From: Verrucomicrobiota bacterium
Lineage (GTDB): Bacteria > Verrucomicrobiota > Verrucomicrobiia > Opitutales > Opitutaceae
Direction of reading: 5' to 3'
Assembly: GCA_023430565.1 (NCBI GenBank)
Contig: JAEZAD010000336.1
Span: forward strand, 1 to 7,593
DNA: 7,593 bases
Part shown: piece by piece, positions 7,460-7,593 of the stretch
How the letters are laid out: every line of letters starts with the position of its first letter
Position numbering within the stretch: position 1 is the stretch's first letter
Notes under the pieces: generated by a model
The model's database searches: none
What the model saw: the letters and a program-made list of their open reading frames with translations, nothing else
Told to the model about the DNA's origin: nothing
Translations under genes and position numbers: made by a program

Positions 7460-7593
7460 TCATCCCCCTCGCACCAGTTCCCGCGCCCTCCGCCGGAGCT
7501 CCTCCCGCTCCACCGCCAACCGCAGCGACACATACCGTTCGCTGTCCAACAGCACGAGCCCGACCCTCGATCCATCTTCCGCAAAACACGCCT
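7460..7593 (-). CDS. C-terminal fragment of an unidentified protein (5' end off the window)
   Basis: Read on the minus strand from the right edge, one frame stays open for 43 residues and ends at TGA (plus-strand bases 7460-7462). It has no ATG in the window, so an ATG-based search misses it. The residues look like real protein: a strand-like GSRVGLVLLD, then ERYVSLRLAVEREELRRR, a charged amphipathic helix, ending in ARELVRGG. The other two minus-strand frames here read as Gly/Arg/Cys-rich low-complexity sequence and run into the dispersed hairpin motif. The family is not recognisable from this piece. The gene converges on the patatin gene, with a 115-base gap between the stops. Confidence 0.5.
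   Translation of the reverse strand, partial: ACFAEDGSRVGLVLLDSERYVSLRLAVEREELRRRARELVRGG

Noticed and set aside
7384..7589. Minus-strand ATG frames of 66 and 82 codons
   Set aside because: They run through the dispersed hairpin motif (giving the artefact peptides DSSLRSE and ILRFAQNDR), and a better protein-like frame exists over the same bases.
1..7593. CRISPR array, tRNA, rRNA or insertion sequence
   Set aside because: No direct-repeat array, no tRNA- or rRNA-like segment and no transposase motif was seen on either strand.

Overview
The window comes from a GC-rich bacterium with a very strong preference for C- and G-ending codons. Shine-Dalgarno sequences are weak or absent before the genes whose starts are visible. 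That style, together with a type IV pilus/type II secretion ATPase and a secreted S9 peptidase, suggests a Verrucomicrobium, most like the Opitutaceae. This is an impression from composition and gene style and has not been tested by phylogeny. There is no obvious change in base composition along the window, so nothing looks freshly transferred.

Layout, left to right. (1) Positions 1-2102, plus strand: the 3' part of a GspE/PilB-type secretion or pilus motor ATPase with a GAF domain fused at its N-terminus; its start lies off the left edge. (2) Positions 2235-4736, plus strand: a secreted S9 (prolyl-oligopeptidase-like) serine peptidase with an extra beta-rich N-terminal region of roughly 175 residues. 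(3) Positions 4806-6221, plus strand: a protein with an N-terminal SLOG-type nucleotide-binding domain and two pairs of transmembrane helices, like SLATT effectors. (4) Positions 6247-7344, plus strand, only 25 bases further on: a patatin-like phospholipase of the size and motif set seen in CapV-type effectors. (5) Positions 7345-7459: a short gap between converging genes that holds a dispersed hairpin motif. (6) Positions 7460-7593, minus strand: the C-terminal end of an unidentified gene cut by the right edge.

The most interesting part is 4806-7344. A SLOG plus four-TM protein and a patatin lipase form a tight two-gene unit. Both halves belong to families repeatedly found in nucleotide-signalled bacterial immunity (CBASS, Thoeris and related systems). 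No cGAS-like cyclase, TIR or other signal-making enzyme is visible here. The pair is therefore a candidate two-component, membrane-targeting conflict system in which the SLOG domain senses (or processes) a nucleotide and the patatin and/or the TM region damages the membrane. This is inference from family and context. The pilus ATPase and the peptidase upstream look like unrelated housekeeping or envelope genes that share only strand direction.
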